A stretch of DNA of 64,000 bases, from NCBI GenBank assembly GCA_002502245.1, contig DAPW01000007.1, forward strand, positions 1-64,000, written 5' to 3'. Shown here in pieces: positions 7,956 through 16,109 of this stretch (its first letter is position 1; every line of letters starts with the position of its first letter). Source of the DNA: Methanoregula sp. UBA154 (GTDB lineage: Archaea > Halobacteriota > Methanomicrobia > Methanomicrobiales > Methanospirillaceae). Below the pieces are notes generated by a model. That model did not search any database. It was not told where the DNA came from and saw only the letters and a list, made by a program, of their open reading frames with translations. Position numbers and translations under genes: made by a program.

Positions 7956-8594
7956 TTACTTCCCGAAACGGCGGATCCGCGACTGGTAATCCCGCAGGAT
8001 CCGCAGGAAATCCACGGAGCGGAAGTACTTCCAGTTAACATCGGAGAAGAAGAGCTCGGAATAGACCGACTGCCAGATAAGGAAATCCGTTAAGTGGTCG
8101 CCCCCGCTCTTGATCACCACATCGGGCGTGTACCGGAACGTAAGATAGGATTCAAGGAGCTGTTCATCCACGGTTGCAGGGGGAACACCAGCCCGTGCCA
8201 TCTTCCGGATGCACTCCGTTATCTCCTCCCGCCCGCTCTTGCCGACCGCCACGACCACGTCCATGCCGGACCCGATAACCTCCTCGCGGTCGCCATAATG
8301 GAGGATGAGCCTTGAGATGGTGCCAATCTTTTTGATGGCCGGTAAAAATGAGTCGGCTTCGCCCGGCGCCGGGGTGGAGATATGGAAGGTGAGGCCCCGG
8401 ATCCCGCCGGGATTTGAGGGGTGGTGCTTTGCCACGTAGGCTGAAATGTCAGTGCACCAGGACGTGACGTGATAGAGTTTATCCGGTGCGTCCGCCATGT
8501 CCTTTGCATCGATCATGAAACACACGTGCCCCGGCAGCTCGGTGATCTGCCGTTTGAGCAGGTGGGCATACAGCCAGTAGATCATCTCTTCCAC
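7956..8594 (-). CDS. Degenerate cis-prenyltransferase paralogue, probable non-catalytic (NgBR-like) subunit
   Basis: The last 60 residues of this 212-residue protein are plain UppS sequence: PDVVIKSGG near residue 155, DFLIWQSVYSELFF, DVNWKYFRSVDFLRILRDYQ, and a C-terminal R-F-G at residues 209-211. The N-terminal catalytic motif is lost. HVCFMIDAKDMAD at residues 23-35 keeps Asp29, but the following G-N-R-R is replaced by A-K-D-M. This pattern (dead active site, intact C-terminal RxG) is that of the NgBR/Nus1 partner in eukaryotic heteromeric cis-prenyltransferases, where the RxG of the partner completes the active site. A heteromeric archaeal enzyme has been reported for Archaeoglobus fulgidus (from memory). 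The catalytic gene lies 1.2 kb away on the opposite strand. Confidence 0.82.
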   Translation of the reverse strand: MEEMIYWLYAHLLKRQITELPGHVCFMIDAKDMADAPDKLYHVTSWCTDISAYVAKHHPSNPGGIRGLTFHISTPAPGEADSFLPAIKKIGTISRLILHYGDREEVIGSGMDVVVAVGKSGREEITECIRKMARAGVPPATVDEQLLESYLTFRYTPDVVIKSGGDHLTDFLIWQSVYSELFFSDVNWKYFRSVDFLRILRDYQSRIRRFGK

Positions 8595-8676
8595 AACTAT
8601 GGGAGCCCATGCTTAAATAGGCTTGATGATGAGACCGGACCGGCTGCTGGTTCCCGCAGGCCGGAACAGAAAAAAA

Positions 8677-8975
8677 GGGTAACGTATCTACTTAACCCCT
8701 GACTTCCCGCTCTGACAGTAATATCCTCTTGCGCCAGCCCTGCCCCCAGTGGGGCGGGGCGCTTGCGATTCCTCTATCACCCAAAATCACGGTTTCCGTA
8801 CTACAGCACTATCGCAACCGGGGCGCTATAGCGGCGGGGCGAAGCCCCTAAGAGCGTCAGCATTTTTCGATCATCGGGAGTGCACTTTTTCGCCGTCCAT
8901 TTCGGGCAGGCAATTTTTCTTGTTTTTCTCTCGTAAAACCTTTTTGAACTCAGGGATTAAAATAACACGTTACCC
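8677..8975 (+). repeat. Family-A element with its own terminal inverted repeats, in an A-run
   Basis: The 299-bp unit starts GGGTAACGTATC and ends ACACGTTACCC, so both ends carry GGGTAACGTRT as an inverted repeat. It lies between two runs of A (8671-8676 and 8976-8987), which look like duplicated or preferred target DNA. Inside are the TTGCGCCAGC box, a CCCCC/GGGGCGGGG hairpin, an outer GCGAT/ATCGC pair and the GGCGGGGCGAAGCCCC hairpin. It fills the 8595-8993 gap between the cis-prenyltransferase paralogue start and the feoB end. No gene lies inside. Confidence 0.75.
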
Positions 8976-8993
8976 AAAAAAAAAAAAGCGCGT

Positions 8994-10976
8994 TCAGAGG
9001 ACCAGCCCCAGGAGCCGGAACGCCACGGCCCCGAGAACAACCGCAAGTGCGGTCTCCAGGACCGTGATCCCAAGCGCCCGCCGCCAGCCAAATTCCTGTG
9101 CAAGGGCGAGGATGGTGGAGATGCACGGGACATACAGCATGGTCACAAGCGCAAAAACGATCAGCTGCACCGGTGTCATGATCGTCGAGAATACGGTAGT
9201 CCCGAAGATGGCAGCAAGGGCAAGGAGAGTCATCTCTTTTCTGATGATCCCGAATACGAACACCACACCGGTCCAGAGCGGAAGGCCCAAGAGGAGCACG
9301 GTGACGGGGGAGAGGATGGTATTAATCGGTTCGAGGAGCCCCACCGCATATGCAGCAGTGATGGCGATACTGCCGGCGATATAAGCGGGGAGTACGATCC
9401 AGATGAGCGATTTTGTCCTCTGCCAGGTCTGCTTCAGGACAATGGGGATGGAGGGGACATGGTAATCGGGCATCTCCATGATCATACCAACCGATTCTCC
9501 GGGCAGTACCCGGAAGGCGATGCGGCCGAGAATGACGATCAGGATGAAATCAAAGAGATAGAGCGCCAGCGCCCACCAGATGTTCACAAATGCCGCGACC
9601 ACGCCGAGGATGACGATCGTGCGGGCCGAGCAGGGGACGAGGGTGACAAGGAATGCCGCAAGGAACTTCTGCTTGGGTGACTCGATGATCCGGCACGAGA
9701 GGCAGGCCGGGACCGTGCAGCCGAAACCGAGCACGAGCGGGATAATCGCCTTGCCGTGAAGCCCCATCTTATGCATGCCCCGGTCCAGCATCAGGGAGAA
9801 ACGGGTGAGGAACCCGGAGTCCTCGATCAGGGCAAGGAAGAGGTAGAAGGGGATCACGTACGGGATGATGAGGGTCAGGGCGGCGACCAGGCCGGTCCAT
9901 ACCCCGGCAAAGAGGATATCGGCAGCTGAGCCTTTTGCCAGGGGCTGGATGGGGGCGATGCCGGAGAGGTAGGAGGTCATGAGCTCCGACATCCAGGCGC
10001 CAATGATGAACGTCCAGACCAGAAGGCCCCCAATGGTCAGGACGAGCAGGAGATAGCCGAGCACCGGGTGGAGGGCGAGGCGGTCGATCCGTGCCGTGAG
10101 CGGGGTCTCCTGGTCACCGGGGGTATGGATCTCCATCACCTCAGCCACCATCCGCTCGGCAGCATGGTAGCGCTCACCGCTCAGCACGGTACCGGCCGGT
10201 TCGCCGTGGATCTTCTCCAGTTCCCGGGTATACGCCTGTGCAGCAGCAACCGCACCCGGTGCCTGTTTCTTTGCTTCCCAGACCGTGTCCGGATCGCCTT
10301 CCAGCAGCTTGATCGCCGTCCACCGGGGGGGATAGCCCCCGGCGCCGGCAGGGAGCAGCTCCATGATTTTGCCGATCCGGTCCTCCACTTCCTTCCCGTA
10401 CGGGATACTGCGGGGTTTCGGACGGTCCTGCACGGCATGGACAATTGCGTCCGAGAGCGCAGAAATCCCCTTGCCCTGGATCGCGACCGTAGGGATGACC
10501 GGGACCCCCAGCAGCGCCGAGAGTTTTCCGGTATCGATACGGATCCCTTTCTGCAGGGCAAGATCCATCTGGTTGAGCGCCAGGATCAGCGGGCTCTCGA
10601 GTTCCACGAGCTGGATCGTGAAAAAGAGGTTCCGTTCAAGGGCTGACGCATCCAGCACGTTGACCACGACGTCCGGGTGGTCGTGGGCAATGAATTCGCG
10701 GGACACCTGCTCCTCGGTCGAGAGGGCGGTGATGGAATAGATGCCCGGGAGATCGATCACCCGGATCCGCCGGCCCCGGTGCTGGAGAAGGCCTTCGGCC
10801 CGCTCGACCGTCTTTCCCGGCCAGTTGCCGATCTCCTGGTCAACACCGGTCAGCTGGTTGAAGGTCGCACTCTTGCCGACGTTCGCATTTCCTGCAAGGG
10901 CAACCATGTACTCGTATTTGTCATCCGGCCGGGCCGCGGCCGGGCCGCAGGTGTCACAGTCGCTGCACCCGCTCAT
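8994..10976 (-). CDS. feoB: Ferrous iron transport protein B
   Basis: FeoB is the GTP-dependent ferrous iron importer of the cytoplasmic membrane. The 660-residue protein has a short Cys-rich N-terminus (CSDCDTC), then the G domain: G1 GNANVGKSA at residues 29-37, G3 DLPG near residue 75 and G4 NQMD near residue 137. A helical insertion domain follows, then about eight membrane segments with two Gate regions (around residues 330-420 and 500-600) that include the GCTVPACLSCRI motif. The start overlaps the stop of the upstream DtxR-FeoA gene by four bases, so regulator and transporter are one operon. There is no separate feoA; the FeoA domain is on the regulator. Confidence 0.96.
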   Translation of the reverse strand: MSGCSDCDTCGPAAARPDDKYEYMVALAGNANVGKSATFNQLTGVDQEIGNWPGKTVERAEGLLQHRGRRIRVIDLPGIYSITALSTEEQVSREFIAHDHPDVVVNVLDASALERNLFFTIQLVELESPLILALNQMDLALQKGIRIDTGKLSALLGVPVIPTVAIQGKGISALSDAIVHAVQDRPKPRSIPYGKEVEDRIGKIMELLPAGAGGYPPRWTAIKLLEGDPDTVWEAKKQAPGAVAAAQAYTRELEKIHGEPAGTVLSGERYHAAERMVAEVMEIHTPGDQETPLTARIDRLALHPVLGYLLLVLTIGGLLVWTFIIGAWMSELMTSYLSGIAPIQPLAKGSAADILFAGVWTGLVAALTLIIPYVIPFYLFLALIEDSGFLTRFSLMLDRGMHKMGLHGKAIIPLVLGFGCTVPACLSCRIIESPKQKFLAAFLVTLVPCSARTIVILGVVAAFVNIWWALALYLFDFILIVILGRIAFRVLPGESVGMIMEMPDYHVPSIPIVLKQTWQRTKSLIWIVLPAYIAGSIAITAAYAVGLLEPINTILSPVTVLLLGLPLWTGVVFVFGIIRKEMTLLALAAIFGTTVFSTIMTPVQLIVFALVTMLYVPCISTILALAQEFGWRRALGITVLETALAVVLGAVAFRLLGLVL

Positions 10977-11689
10977 CCAGCCTTCTCCCCGCCTGCGGTG
11001 ACAAAGATGTGGTCAGCGATCGCATGATCGATGGCAAGCCGGGTCCTGCGCACGGCTATCTCGACCGGGCCGAGGAGGGGGGCTTTGCGGACCAGCTGGA
11101 TCTCGGTCCTGAGGGTGAGCCCGAGGTCGGTGAGGCGCTGCACGACGCTGTTGTCGCCACGGATGAAGGCGATGGTGCCTTTCTGGCCGGGGCTGAGGGA
11201 GGTGACCGGGACCAGGGGTTCGTCCCGTGTGCTCGTCGGAGACGGCGTATTCTCCTTCAGGCAGGCCGAACAGCTCTCCACGTCACGGTCGCAGGCTTCG
11301 ATCAGGCTCCCGTGGGGGCACCGCGCCGGGGCGTTGAGCATTTTGCAGAGGGCACATTCCGTCTCATCGGATAACGTGTGCTCCATCTTACAGGCCTCAT
11401 CGTGGACATTGTCCCCGCTGATGTGGAGCACATCGCTCAGGAACACCTCGAGGAGCCGGTGACGGCGTTTCACTTTCCGGGCCATCTCCCGGCCCTGGTC
11501 GGTCAGGTACGCGCCCTTGTACGGCTCGTAGTGTACAAATCCCTTGTCTGAAAGGGTCTGGAGCGCCTCGGTGACGCTTGCCGGGGCAACCTTCATGCAC
11601 CGGGCAATCGCCGAGGTCTTGGCAATGCCTTCCTTCTCCACGATATCCAGGATGCTCTCCAGGTACTCTTCCAGCTGTTCTGAGGCCAT
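10973..11689 (-). CDS. DtxR/IdeR-family iron regulator fused to a FeoA domain
   Basis: Residues 1-65 are the winged-helix DNA-binding domain and residues 66-125 the metal-binding and dimerisation domain with the site VHDEACKMEHTLSDE (His, Glu, Cys, Glu, His ligands as in DtxR). Residues 165-235 are an SH3-like FeoA domain. Between them is an unusual stretch with six cysteines, including CALC and CSAC plus single Cys at PARCPHG and EACDRD, enough for a second zinc or iron-sulfur site. The gene starts at ATG 11689, only eight bases from a perfect palindromic operator, and precedes feoB with a four-base overlap. It very probably represses its own operon when iron is plentiful. Confidence 0.9.
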   Translation of the reverse strand: MASEQLEEYLESILDIVEKEGIAKTSAIARCMKVAPASVTEALQTLSDKGFVHYEPYKGAYLTDQGREMARKVKRRHRLLEVFLSDVLHISGDNVHDEACKMEHTLSDETECALCKMLNAPARCPHGSLIEACDRDVESCSACLKENTPSPTSTRDEPLVPVTSLSPGQKGTIAFIRGDNSVVQRLTDLGLTLRTEIQLVRKAPLLGPVEIAVRRTRLAIDHAIADHIFVTAGGEKAG

Positions 11690-11697
11690 TGCATACT

Positions 11698-11715
11698 ATT
11701 TAGGATTCCCTAAAT
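11698..11715. promoter_or_regulatory. DtxR-type operator 1 (perfect palindrome)
   Basis: ATTTAGG-ATTC-CCTAAAT is a perfect inverted repeat with 7-bp arms and resembles the DtxR/IdeR box. It lies between the TATA-like AAATATTC (11719-11726, minus strand) and the start codon at 11689, covering the expected transcription start, an ideal place for repression. Confidence 0.75.
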
Positions 11716-11722
11716 GAAGAAT

Positions 11723-11740
11723 ATTTCGGAGCCCCTAAAT
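11723..11740. promoter_or_regulatory. DtxR-type operator 2 (one mismatch)
   Basis: ATTTCGG-AGCC-CCTAAAT repeats operator 1 with one mismatch in the left arm. Its centre is 25 bp from the first, about two and a half helical turns. It overlaps the TATA/BRE side of the promoter. Confidence 0.6.
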
Positions 11741-11885
11741 CTTCGGTCCCCCTGCAGGAGCCGCCAGGGCCCGGAACCCGGGAGCCGGTGTCCCGCCCGG
11801 GTCCTCCCCGCAGCTCCCCTCCCGTATGCCTGATCAGGGCAACAGGAGCACTTATAACCAATCTCATGAAATGATCAACCGATCC

Positions 11886-12143
11886 ATGTACCCTTATGAA
11901 ACGGGGATTCCCCGGAACAATGATCTGCACGGAGGCTTTTGTGCAGGCACCACCAGGCAGATCCAGGCACCGCCTGCAGCGGACAGGTACGATCTGCCGG
12001 GTATTGCAGCTGAACAGAAAATCCGGAGCTCTATCGCGGTTGCCGCCGACACCCCGCTCTTCCTGATATCTGCGCAGGAAAAGACGGGTGCCCGCTGCGC
12101 ACCGGAATCCACAGTCAGGCACGGTACGCAGGTTTCTTACTGA
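11886..12143 (+). CDS. Doubtful small open frame
   Basis: An 85-residue frame would start at ATG 11886, about 30 bp past a TATA-like CTTATAACC (11852-11860), which would suit a leaderless transcript. The sequence has no recognisable domain and its composition is unremarkable. The rest of the 11741-12197 gap shows only GC-rich palindromic sequence near 11760-11810. It may simply be non-coding. Confidence 0.25.
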   Translation: MYPYETGIPRNNDLHGGFCAGTTRQIQAPPAADRYDLPGIAAEQKIRSSIAVAADTPLFLISAQEKTGARCAPESTVRHGTQVSY

Positions 12144-12197
12144 TGGCGGGGAAATGGCGATGAATCCGGACCGGTATTCTGTTTTCGGGGAACGGCC

Positions 12198-12947
12198 ATG
12201 CTGACCTTTGTCGGCCTCGGGCTCTTTGACAAAACGGATATCTCGGAAAAGGGCCTTGCCTGTATCCGGCAGGCAGACCATGTCTTTCTGGAAAGTTACA
12301 CGTCCTGCCTCATGGGATCAGCCGTTGAAGAACTCGAGGAGTATTACCAGAAAGCGGTCCGGCGGCTCTTCCGCGAGGACGTGGAGCAGCACCCTGACCA
12401 TGTTCTTGCGCTGGCAGAACAGGGGCGGGTGGTATTCCTCTGTGCCGGTGACCCGATGGTCTCCACAACGCATGCCGACCTGCGGATACGGGCAGCGGAG
12501 CGGGGTATCCAGACATCGATCATCCATGCGGCTTCCATTGCCAGTGCAGTCTGCGGCCTCACCGGGCTCCAGAACTACCGTTTTGGGAAGTCCTGCTCCC
12601 TCCCCTTTCCGCAGAAGAACTGGTTCCCCACCACACCCTTCGATGTGATTGTACAGAACCTCGATCGCCGGCTGCACACCATCGTGTACCTCGATATCCA
12701 GAAAGACCGCTTCATGACGATCCCCGAGGCGGTCGGGCTGCTGGAGCAGATGGCGCAGGAAAAACAGATACGCGTGCCGCTGTACGTGGGCGTGGCCCGG
12801 GCAGGTTCAGACGATGTCGTTGTACGGGCCGGGCCGGCGGAGAAGGTCCGCGCCGAAGAATTCGGCCCCCCGCTCCACATCCTTGTCATCCCCGCGGAGC
12901 TGCACGATATGGAACAGCGCTACCTGGAGATGTTTGCCGGTTTATGA
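12198..12947 (+). CDS. dphB: Diphthine synthase
   Basis: Dph5 uses SAM to methylate the modified histidine of elongation factor 2 on the way to diphthamide. The 249 residues contain the tetrapyrrole-methylase fold. The N-terminus LTFVGLGLFDKTDIS, LESYTS near residue 33, the GDPMVSTTH motif near residue 94, GLQNYRFGK near residue 123 and LDIQKDRFM near residue 178 are all Dph5 signatures. GGGG lies about ten bases upstream of the ATG. The stop overlaps the next gene's start (ATGA), giving a two-gene operon with a DUF357 protein. Confidence 0.96.
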   Translation: MLTFVGLGLFDKTDISEKGLACIRQADHVFLESYTSCLMGSAVEELEEYYQKAVRRLFREDVEQHPDHVLALAEQGRVVFLCAGDPMVSTTHADLRIRAAERGIQTSIIHAASIASAVCGLTGLQNYRFGKSCSLPFPQKNWFPTTPFDVIVQNLDRRLHTIVYLDIQKDRFMTIPEAVGLLEQMAQEKQIRVPLYVGVARAGSDDVVVRAGPAEKVRAEEFGPPLHILVIPAELHDMEQRYLEMFAGL

Positions 12948-13519
12948 GACCAGAAGACTGCCTGGCCCTGCTTGCCACGGTGCTGGAATCCACCTCCGTG
13001 GCAGTGCCGGAAAAGAGTGGCCTCGGGCTCAGTGCCCGTGCCGTGCGCACGATGGCAGCAGCCTATGAAAGCGACGGGCGGACATTTTCTGCAGCAGACG
13101 ACCGGGTGAATGCCCTTGCCAGTGCCTGGTACGGGTTCGGCTGGCTCCATTTCGGGATCACCTTCGGGCTGCTGGAGAGTACCGTCCCTGCCGGCTGCCC
13201 GTTTTTCTCACCCTGCGACGCCCTGCCACCACGGTTCCGGGACCGGCTCCTGGAAAAGACGGAACGCTACGAACGCCTGCTGGATACGGCAAGGCACGCG
13301 GTACGACCCGCTCCGGAAGCGGGCACGGCAGCCGGCGGTTTTGCTGACCGGGTCCTGATGATCACATCGGTCTATGCCGGGAGCGGAAACTATTGCCAGC
13401 GATCAGGAGCACCGGAAGATGCGCTGGCCCGGTACAGTTACGCGCATGGCTGGCTCGATGCCGGGGTCACGGCCGGCCTGTTCTGCATAACCGGCCACCG
13501 TGAACTGTTCACCGTCTGA
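12944..13519 (+). CDS. DUF357 protein
   Basis: The 191-residue protein is helical and matches the archaeal DUF357 family. The typical features are the aromatic YESDGRTF near residue 46, RVNALASAWYGFGWLHFG near residue 56, and a second copy of the theme near the C-terminus (DALARYSYAHGWLDAGV near residue 165). The function is unknown. Its start overlaps the dph5 stop, so it is co-expressed with diphthamide synthesis, but that does not prove a shared role. A run of eight T follows the gene. Confidence 0.8.
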   Translation: MRPEDCLALLATVLESTSVAVPEKSGLGLSARAVRTMAAAYESDGRTFSAADDRVNALASAWYGFGWLHFGITFGLLESTVPAGCPFFSPCDALPPRFRDRLLEKTERYERLLDTARHAVRPAPEAGTAAGGFADRVLMITSVYAGSGNYCQRSGAPEDALARYSYAHGWLDAGVTAGLFCITGHRELFTV

Positions 13520-13544
13520 CACCGCTCTGCTGGGGTGCCGGCGC

Positions 13545-13552
13545 TTTTTTTT
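13545..13552 (+). terminator. Oligo-T terminator after dph5-DUF357
   Basis: An eight-T run about 25 bp after the stop, preceded by a GGTGCCGGCGC palindromic stretch, fits an archaeal terminator. Confidence 0.5.
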
Positions 13553-13686
13553 GGAGGGATCTTCATTTTGATAATTTTCTCCCCGTTCCTCCGGCAGTAC
13601 AGGGTGTAAAAGCGTTTATACTATGCACAATAACTTCTAGAAATACCTGATAATCCCGTGCAGGTTTTTTTTGAGGCCCGACAGAC

Positions 13687-14727
13687 ATGGATAAATCACA
13701 GCGGAAATGGTTGTTCATCTCGGTCGGGTTCTCCCTGGTCGTTCTCGTCGTCATTCTCTTTTTCACCATCAATGAAAATACCCTCATGTACCTGCAGAAG
13801 ATGAATCCATGGTTTTTACTCCTTGCGTTCCTGACCCATGTGCTCACCATGTGTTTCTGGGCATGGCGTGTCAAGAAGATGGCGGGATCGCTCGGGTACT
13901 GCATCGGGTTCTTTTACAGTCTCAACCTCGTCTTTGCCAACCTGCTCGCCGCGGCGGTGACACCTGCCCAGGCCGGCGGTGAGCCGGTCCGCGTCCACGA
14001 GCTCTACAAGGCAGATGTCCCCCTCGGTGACGCCACCGCCATCGTAATCATGGAACGGGTACTGGACGGGATAGCGCTCGCAGCCCTTGCAGCCTTCTCC
14101 ATGATCGTCCTGACCGACCAGTGGAAGAGCCTTGGCACGATCTCGGAAGTCATGGTGTTCGTTACCTGGATATTTGTTGCAGGAAGCATCTTTCTGTTCT
14201 TCCTCGCGGTCCGGCGTCCGGATGTGGTGAAACGGGTAGTGAACCGGTGCACCCTGTTCCTGACAAAGAAATGGGAGAATAAACGGGTGGAAGCACTTAT
14301 TGCCCGGGCGGACAAGGAGATCGATAATTTCCAGAGCACCACCGTCCGATTCGTCCACACGGCAAAAAGCGGGCTCGTATGGGGGATGCTCTTTACCCTG
14401 CTCTACTGGGTGTCGGAGATCGTGACCGCATCCCTCATCCTCGTCGGACTCGGGCAGCCGCCTCTTATCCTCGAATCATTTGTCATCCAGCTCATCCTCG
14501 CCATCCTGATGATGATGCCACTGACCCCCGGGAGTTCCGGCATAGCAGAAGTTGGTGCCACTTCCATGTATGCCCTGTTCATTCCTGCCTCGATCGTCGG
14601 AATTTTTGTCGTCATCTGGCGGATAGTTCTCTATTACTTCAATATTGCCCTTGGCCTCCTCTCCAGTCTCATCATCGTCCGCAGGGAGGCAAACCGGCAG
14701 TGTAATCCCCCGCTTTCCCGACCTTAA
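13687..14727 (+). CDS. Flippase-like integral membrane protein (UPF0104 / LPG-synthase TM family)
   Basis: The protein has 346 residues and about eight membrane segments, beginning right at the N-terminus (WLFISVGFSLVVLVVILFF). The motif LLAAAVTPAQAGGEPVRVHEL near residue 80 is the signature of the UPF0104 family, which shares the membrane part of lysylphosphatidylglycerol synthases and includes proposed lipid or glycolipid flippases. A second signature, MMMPLTPGSSGIAEVG, is near residue 277. There is no cytoplasmic synthase domain. It sits just upstream of a bifunctional-nuclease gene (38-bp gap). The transported lipid is unknown. Confidence 0.85.
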   Translation: MDKSQRKWLFISVGFSLVVLVVILFFTINENTLMYLQKMNPWFLLLAFLTHVLTMCFWAWRVKKMAGSLGYCIGFFYSLNLVFANLLAAAVTPAQAGGEPVRVHELYKADVPLGDATAIVIMERVLDGIALAALAAFSMIVLTDQWKSLGTISEVMVFVTWIFVAGSIFLFFLAVRRPDVVKRVVNRCTLFLTKKWENKRVEALIARADKEIDNFQSTTVRFVHTAKSGLVWGMLFTLLYWVSEIVTASLILVGLGQPPLILESFVIQLILAILMMMPLTPGSSGIAEVGATSMYALFIPASIVGIFVVIWRIVLYYFNIALGLLSSLIIVRREANRQCNPPLSRP

Positions 14728-14764
14728 TCCTTATCACGGTGAACACCAATCACTCTTGCACGGT

Positions 14765-15217
14765 ATGACACTGGTGCGGTGTGAAGTCAACGGGGTATAT
14801 GTCGCCTTCAGCGATGCCACGACCGTACCCCTGGTAGTCCTTGCCGACGGGGACGGTCGCGTCCTCCCCATATTCATCGGTATCTGGGAGGCGATCTCGA
14901 TCAACAGTGCAAAGATAAAAGAGGTGCTCCCGCGGCCGTTCACCCACGATCTCTTCGTGGACCTGTGTGTAAAATTTACCATTACCCTGCGTTCCCTGCA
15001 GATCGACAGTATTGAGAACGGAGTCTATTATGCGCAGCTGGTCCTCGTTTCGGACCACCACGAGGAGTACCTCGACTGCCGGCCCAGCGACGGGATCGCC
15101 CTTGCCCTCAGGGCGGACATCCCGATCTTTGTGGACGAGAGCGTACTTGCGGCAGCCGGGCAGAAGAGTGACGAACTCCCGGAAATAATGGACCTGACAG
15201 CCTTCCTGCAGAAATAA
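14765..15217 (+). CDS. Bifunctional nuclease-family protein (DUF151)
   Basis: The 150-residue protein matches the BFN/DUF151 family: the N-terminal strand LVRCEVNGVYVA, LPIFIGIWEAISI near residue 37, the RPFTHDL segment near residue 56, and SRPSDGIALALR-like CRPSDGIALALRADIPIFV near residue 102. Plant and bacterial members have RNase and DNase activity in vitro; the archaeal role is not established. ATG 14765 was chosen because homology starts there. A longer reading from 14645 would overlap the flippase gene by more than 80 bases. Confidence 0.88.
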   Translation: MTLVRCEVNGVYVAFSDATTVPLVVLADGDGRVLPIFIGIWEAISINSAKIKEVLPRPFTHDLFVDLCVKFTITLRSLQIDSIENGVYYAQLVLVSDHHEEYLDCRPSDGIALALRADIPIFVDESVLAAAGQKSDELPEIMDLTAFLQK

Positions 15218-15227
15218 GGGGGGAGGA

Positions 15228-15530
15228 TCAGGTGCGTCGCCGCTCCAGCTCGGCGATCACATCGGAGAACTCGACACCTGCTGCACGGAGCGCAACAAGG
15301 ACGTGGAAGAGCAGGTCGGACGTCTCCTCGACGGTCCGTTCAGGAACGCCGTTCTTGACCGCGAGGATAAACTCGGTCGACTCCTCACCCACTTTCTCAA
15401 GAACCTTGTCAATGCCTTTCCGGTCGGTCAGGAGCCGGCTGGTATAGGAATCGGACGTGGGATGTTCTGCACGACTGCAGATCACGTCCCAGATCTCGGC
15501 AAGGACCCGGGGATCAACCGGCTTGTTCAT
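15228..15530 (-). CDS. hisE: Phosphoribosyl-ATP pyrophosphatase
   Basis: HisE removes pyrophosphate from phosphoribosyl-ATP in the second step of histidine synthesis. The 100-residue all-helical protein has the MazG-type metal-binding motif: EKVGEESTEFILA near residue 45 and EETSDLLFHVLVAL near residue 67. It is free-standing, not fused to HisI. The start overlaps the stop of the NusA-like gene by four bases, an unexpected operon partner. The other histidine gene in the window, hisC, is 46 kb away. Confidence 0.95.
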   Translation of the reverse strand: MNKPVDPRVLAEIWDVICSRAEHPTSDSYTSRLLTDRKGIDKVLEKVGEESTEFILAVKNGVPERTVEETSDLLFHVLVALRAAGVEFSDVIAELERRRT

Positions 15531-15970
15531 CCTTCCTCCCGCGGGAGGAGGACTTCGCCGATCTCAAACCCGCAAAAGCGACGGCAGAGTATGCGCGCTT
15601 TTTCAATATTGCAGCCGGCCTTGCCAATCGCAATCCCAAGGTCGCTCCTCTGCCGGACGAACACGTTCACCGGCCCCTCATCTCCCCCGTGTTCGATGCC
15701 AGTCACCTCAGCCGGCTTGAAGATATTGGTGATAAAGTCCTCGGGTTTTTCTGCGTGTTCCACCATCTCGATCCTCTTCCCGAGCACATTCTGGAGACGC
15801 CGGATATTGTCACCTTTCTTACCGATCGCAAGTCCCATGTCCCCCTGACGGATCACATAGATGACCCGGTCGAAACGGTCATCGATCACGCAGTCGAGCG
15901 CTGTCGCCTTGGTAAGAATCCGCAACTCCTCAATGTACCGCCGTTCTTTAAAACCGATATTGCGCTCCAT
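15527..15970 (-). CDS. nusA: Archaeal NusA-like KH protein
   Basis: The 147-residue protein consists of two KH domains with their RNA-binding GxxG loops: GLAIGKKGDNIRRLQ near residue 48 and GIAIGKAGCNIEKAR near residue 113. This is the archaeal short NusA, which corresponds to the KH part of the bacterial elongation/termination factor. In many Euryarchaeota it sits beside RNA polymerase and ribosomal genes; here it leads a two-gene unit with hisE instead. The region upstream (15971-16109) has an A/T-rich stretch suitable for a promoter. Confidence 0.9.
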   Translation of the reverse strand: MERNIGFKERRYIEELRILTKATALDCVIDDRFDRVIYVIRQGDMGLAIGKKGDNIRRLQNVLGKRIEMVEHAEKPEDFITNIFKPAEVTGIEHGGDEGPVNVFVRQRSDLGIAIGKAGCNIEKARILCRRFCGFEIGEVLLPREEG

Positions 15971-16109
15971 GATAAAATCAATCCTATTGTATCCGCTGTT
16001 TTTAGGGATATTCGAAATTTGATATCTTCGAAGGTTGTCCGAACCGGATATGATTTTATGAAATGATCACGCTGCTATTTTAAAAAAGTTGTGAAAGTGA
16101 ACCGGGAGC

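Noticed and set aside
11700..12281. A 193-codon minus-strand frame between dtxR and dph5
   Set aside because: It runs over the operator/promoter and into dph5 in antisense, with no ribosome-binding site or domain.
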